A stretch of DNA of 64,000 bases, taken from Ilyonectria destructans. Lineage: Eukaryota; Ascomycota; Sordariomycetes; Hypocreales; Nectriaceae. Shown here piece by piece: positions 63,441 to 64,000 of the stretch (positions within the stretch are counted from its first letter, which is position 1; each line of letters begins with the position of its first letter). The translations under genes were made by a program, and so were the position numbers. A model generated the notes under the pieces. It was not told the origin of the DNA. It did no database searches and saw nothing but the letters and a program-made list of their open reading frames with translations. The stretch covers positions 620,001-684,000 of the forward strand of contig JAHEWK010000021.1 of assembly GCA_020740775.1 (NCBI GenBank), in the 5' to 3' direction.

Positions 63441-64000
63441 TCAATAACTAGAGTTCCCAGGCGAGTCCCAAGGACCCCCCGAACTCGTTTGCCGATTTTC
63501 TAGGCCAACGCTCATGCCCCCATCGACGTCTACCAACATATTCAAAAATTCAAATTCGTTTTTGTTACTTGTATCTTCGCCGATGCACGAGATCTCGTTG
63601 ACAAAGTCTAGTACTCCTGGGGTTATTGCACTCTCACTTGTATTTCTGCCATCGCCTGTGTCGTCTTGGTGGGCAATGCCTGGTAGCTCTTGGACTCCTG
63701 GGGGAGTGTCGGTCGTAGGCGCTGGGGATTTGATGCTTGTGAGGTTAGGGTGCAATTTGTCCGCTAATGAGTCGTCAAACATCACGGACACATCGTGATT
63801 GCCCTCGTCGGTTGTTGTTGGGCTTGATGTTGTTCCCGCTTGACCATCAGATGCAGTAGGCAAAGGGAAAACATGCAAATCTTGCATGTTCGGAATTGAG
63901 TACGGAGATTCCGTTAAAGTAGGGACGCCACTGAGGATGTTTTTGAGGCTCTGCTGAAAGGCCTGGTCGGGTGATTTGGCTTGACTTAGGCTTGCCTTCA
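63441..64000 (-). CDS. C-terminal part of an unidentified acidic Ser/Thr/Pro-rich protein (runs off right edge)
   Basis: The minus frame is open from the window edge to TAA at 63441, 186 codons, so the start lies beyond base 64000; the internal ATG at 63887 is not needed as a start. Visible sequence includes QSLKNILSGVPTLTESPYSI, a Thr/Ser-rich linker, VMFDDSLADKLHPNL and an acidic hydrophobic patch NEFEFLNMLVDVDGGMSVG. This composition is common in activation tails of fungal transcription factors, but no domain can be named. Codon use is even and no lesion is seen. Confidence 0.55.
   Translation of the reverse strand, partial: KASLSQAKSPDQAFQQSLKNILSGVPTLTESPYSIPNMQDLHVFPLPTASDGQAGTTSSPTTTDEGNHDVSVMFDDSLADKLHPNLTSIKSPAPTTDTPPGVQELPGIAHQDDTGDGRNTSESAITPGVLDFVNEISCIGEDTSNKNEFEFLNMLVDVDGGMSVGLENRQTSSGGPWDSPGNSSY

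Noticed and set aside
1..64000. CRISPR array or prokaryotic operon signals
   Set aside because: Direct repeats lack regular spacers; spliceosomal introns throughout show a eukaryotic nuclear genome.
1..64000. Starship-type giant transposon carrying the clusters as cargo
   Set aside because: No tyrosine-recombinase captain (DUF3435-like) gene or boundary is visible in the window; it could still lie outside.

Overview
The window reads as nuclear DNA of a filamentous ascomycete (Pezizomycotina). The genes carry short introns of about 45-90 nt with GTNNGT donors, CTNAC-type branch sites and YAG acceptors. The gene families are typically fungal: a CYP504-like P450, Zn2Cys6 and C2H2 regulators with fungal transcription-factor domains, and an anion:cation-symporter MFS permease. 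Transposon families are also fungal (Fot1/pogo, hAT, Copia, a Tad-like LINE, Helitrons). There is no tRNA, rRNA or CRISPR signal I can defend. All exon joins below are read from splice motifs and frame, not from transcripts.

Layout. (1) 1-1500: the N-terminal part of a Helitron protein runs off the left edge on the minus strand, next to a decayed Helitron Rep fragment. (2) 1608-21587: an apparently functional catabolic-type cluster holding a CYP504-like P450, a D-2-hydroxyacid dehydrogenase, a carboxymuconolactone-decarboxylase-family protein, an aldehyde dehydrogenase, a tail-anchored cytochrome b5, a zinc alcohol dehydrogenase, a C2H2 transcription factor and an MFS transporter. A palindrome of the form CYCCAAWTTGGRG recurs in several intergenic regions, and three copies of a 170-bp repeat and two solo LTRs are interspersed. 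(3) 22.0-36.0 kb: a transposon graveyard with a 5'-truncated LINE split by a solo LTR, a 739-bp TA-flanked MITE, and a dead Copia element split by an intact-looking hAT element and by a 2.2-kb pogo-like element. (4) 37.1-45.9 kb: a second, decaying locus with a Zn2Cys6 regulator carrying one nonsense codon, an esterase relic, an intact-looking alcohol dehydrogenase and a divergent aldehyde dehydrogenase that lacks one splice acceptor. (5) 46.7-63.0 kb: a nest of two Fot1-like elements, AT-rich repeats, a solo LTR and a large Helitron. The Helitron has an uninterrupted 2,216-aa Rep/helicase gene and a divergent accessory gene broken by another solo LTR. (6) 63.4 kb to the right edge: the C-terminal part of an unidentified acidic protein.

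How the parts may work together (inference): in the left cluster the membrane P450 would be reduced with help from the adjacent cytochrome b5. Dehydrogenases would then process alcohol, aldehyde and hydroxy-acid intermediates, the MFS permease would import an organic anion, and the C2H2 factor could act through the shared palindrome. The family of the P450 points to arylacetate-like substrates, but the true substrate cannot be read from sequence.
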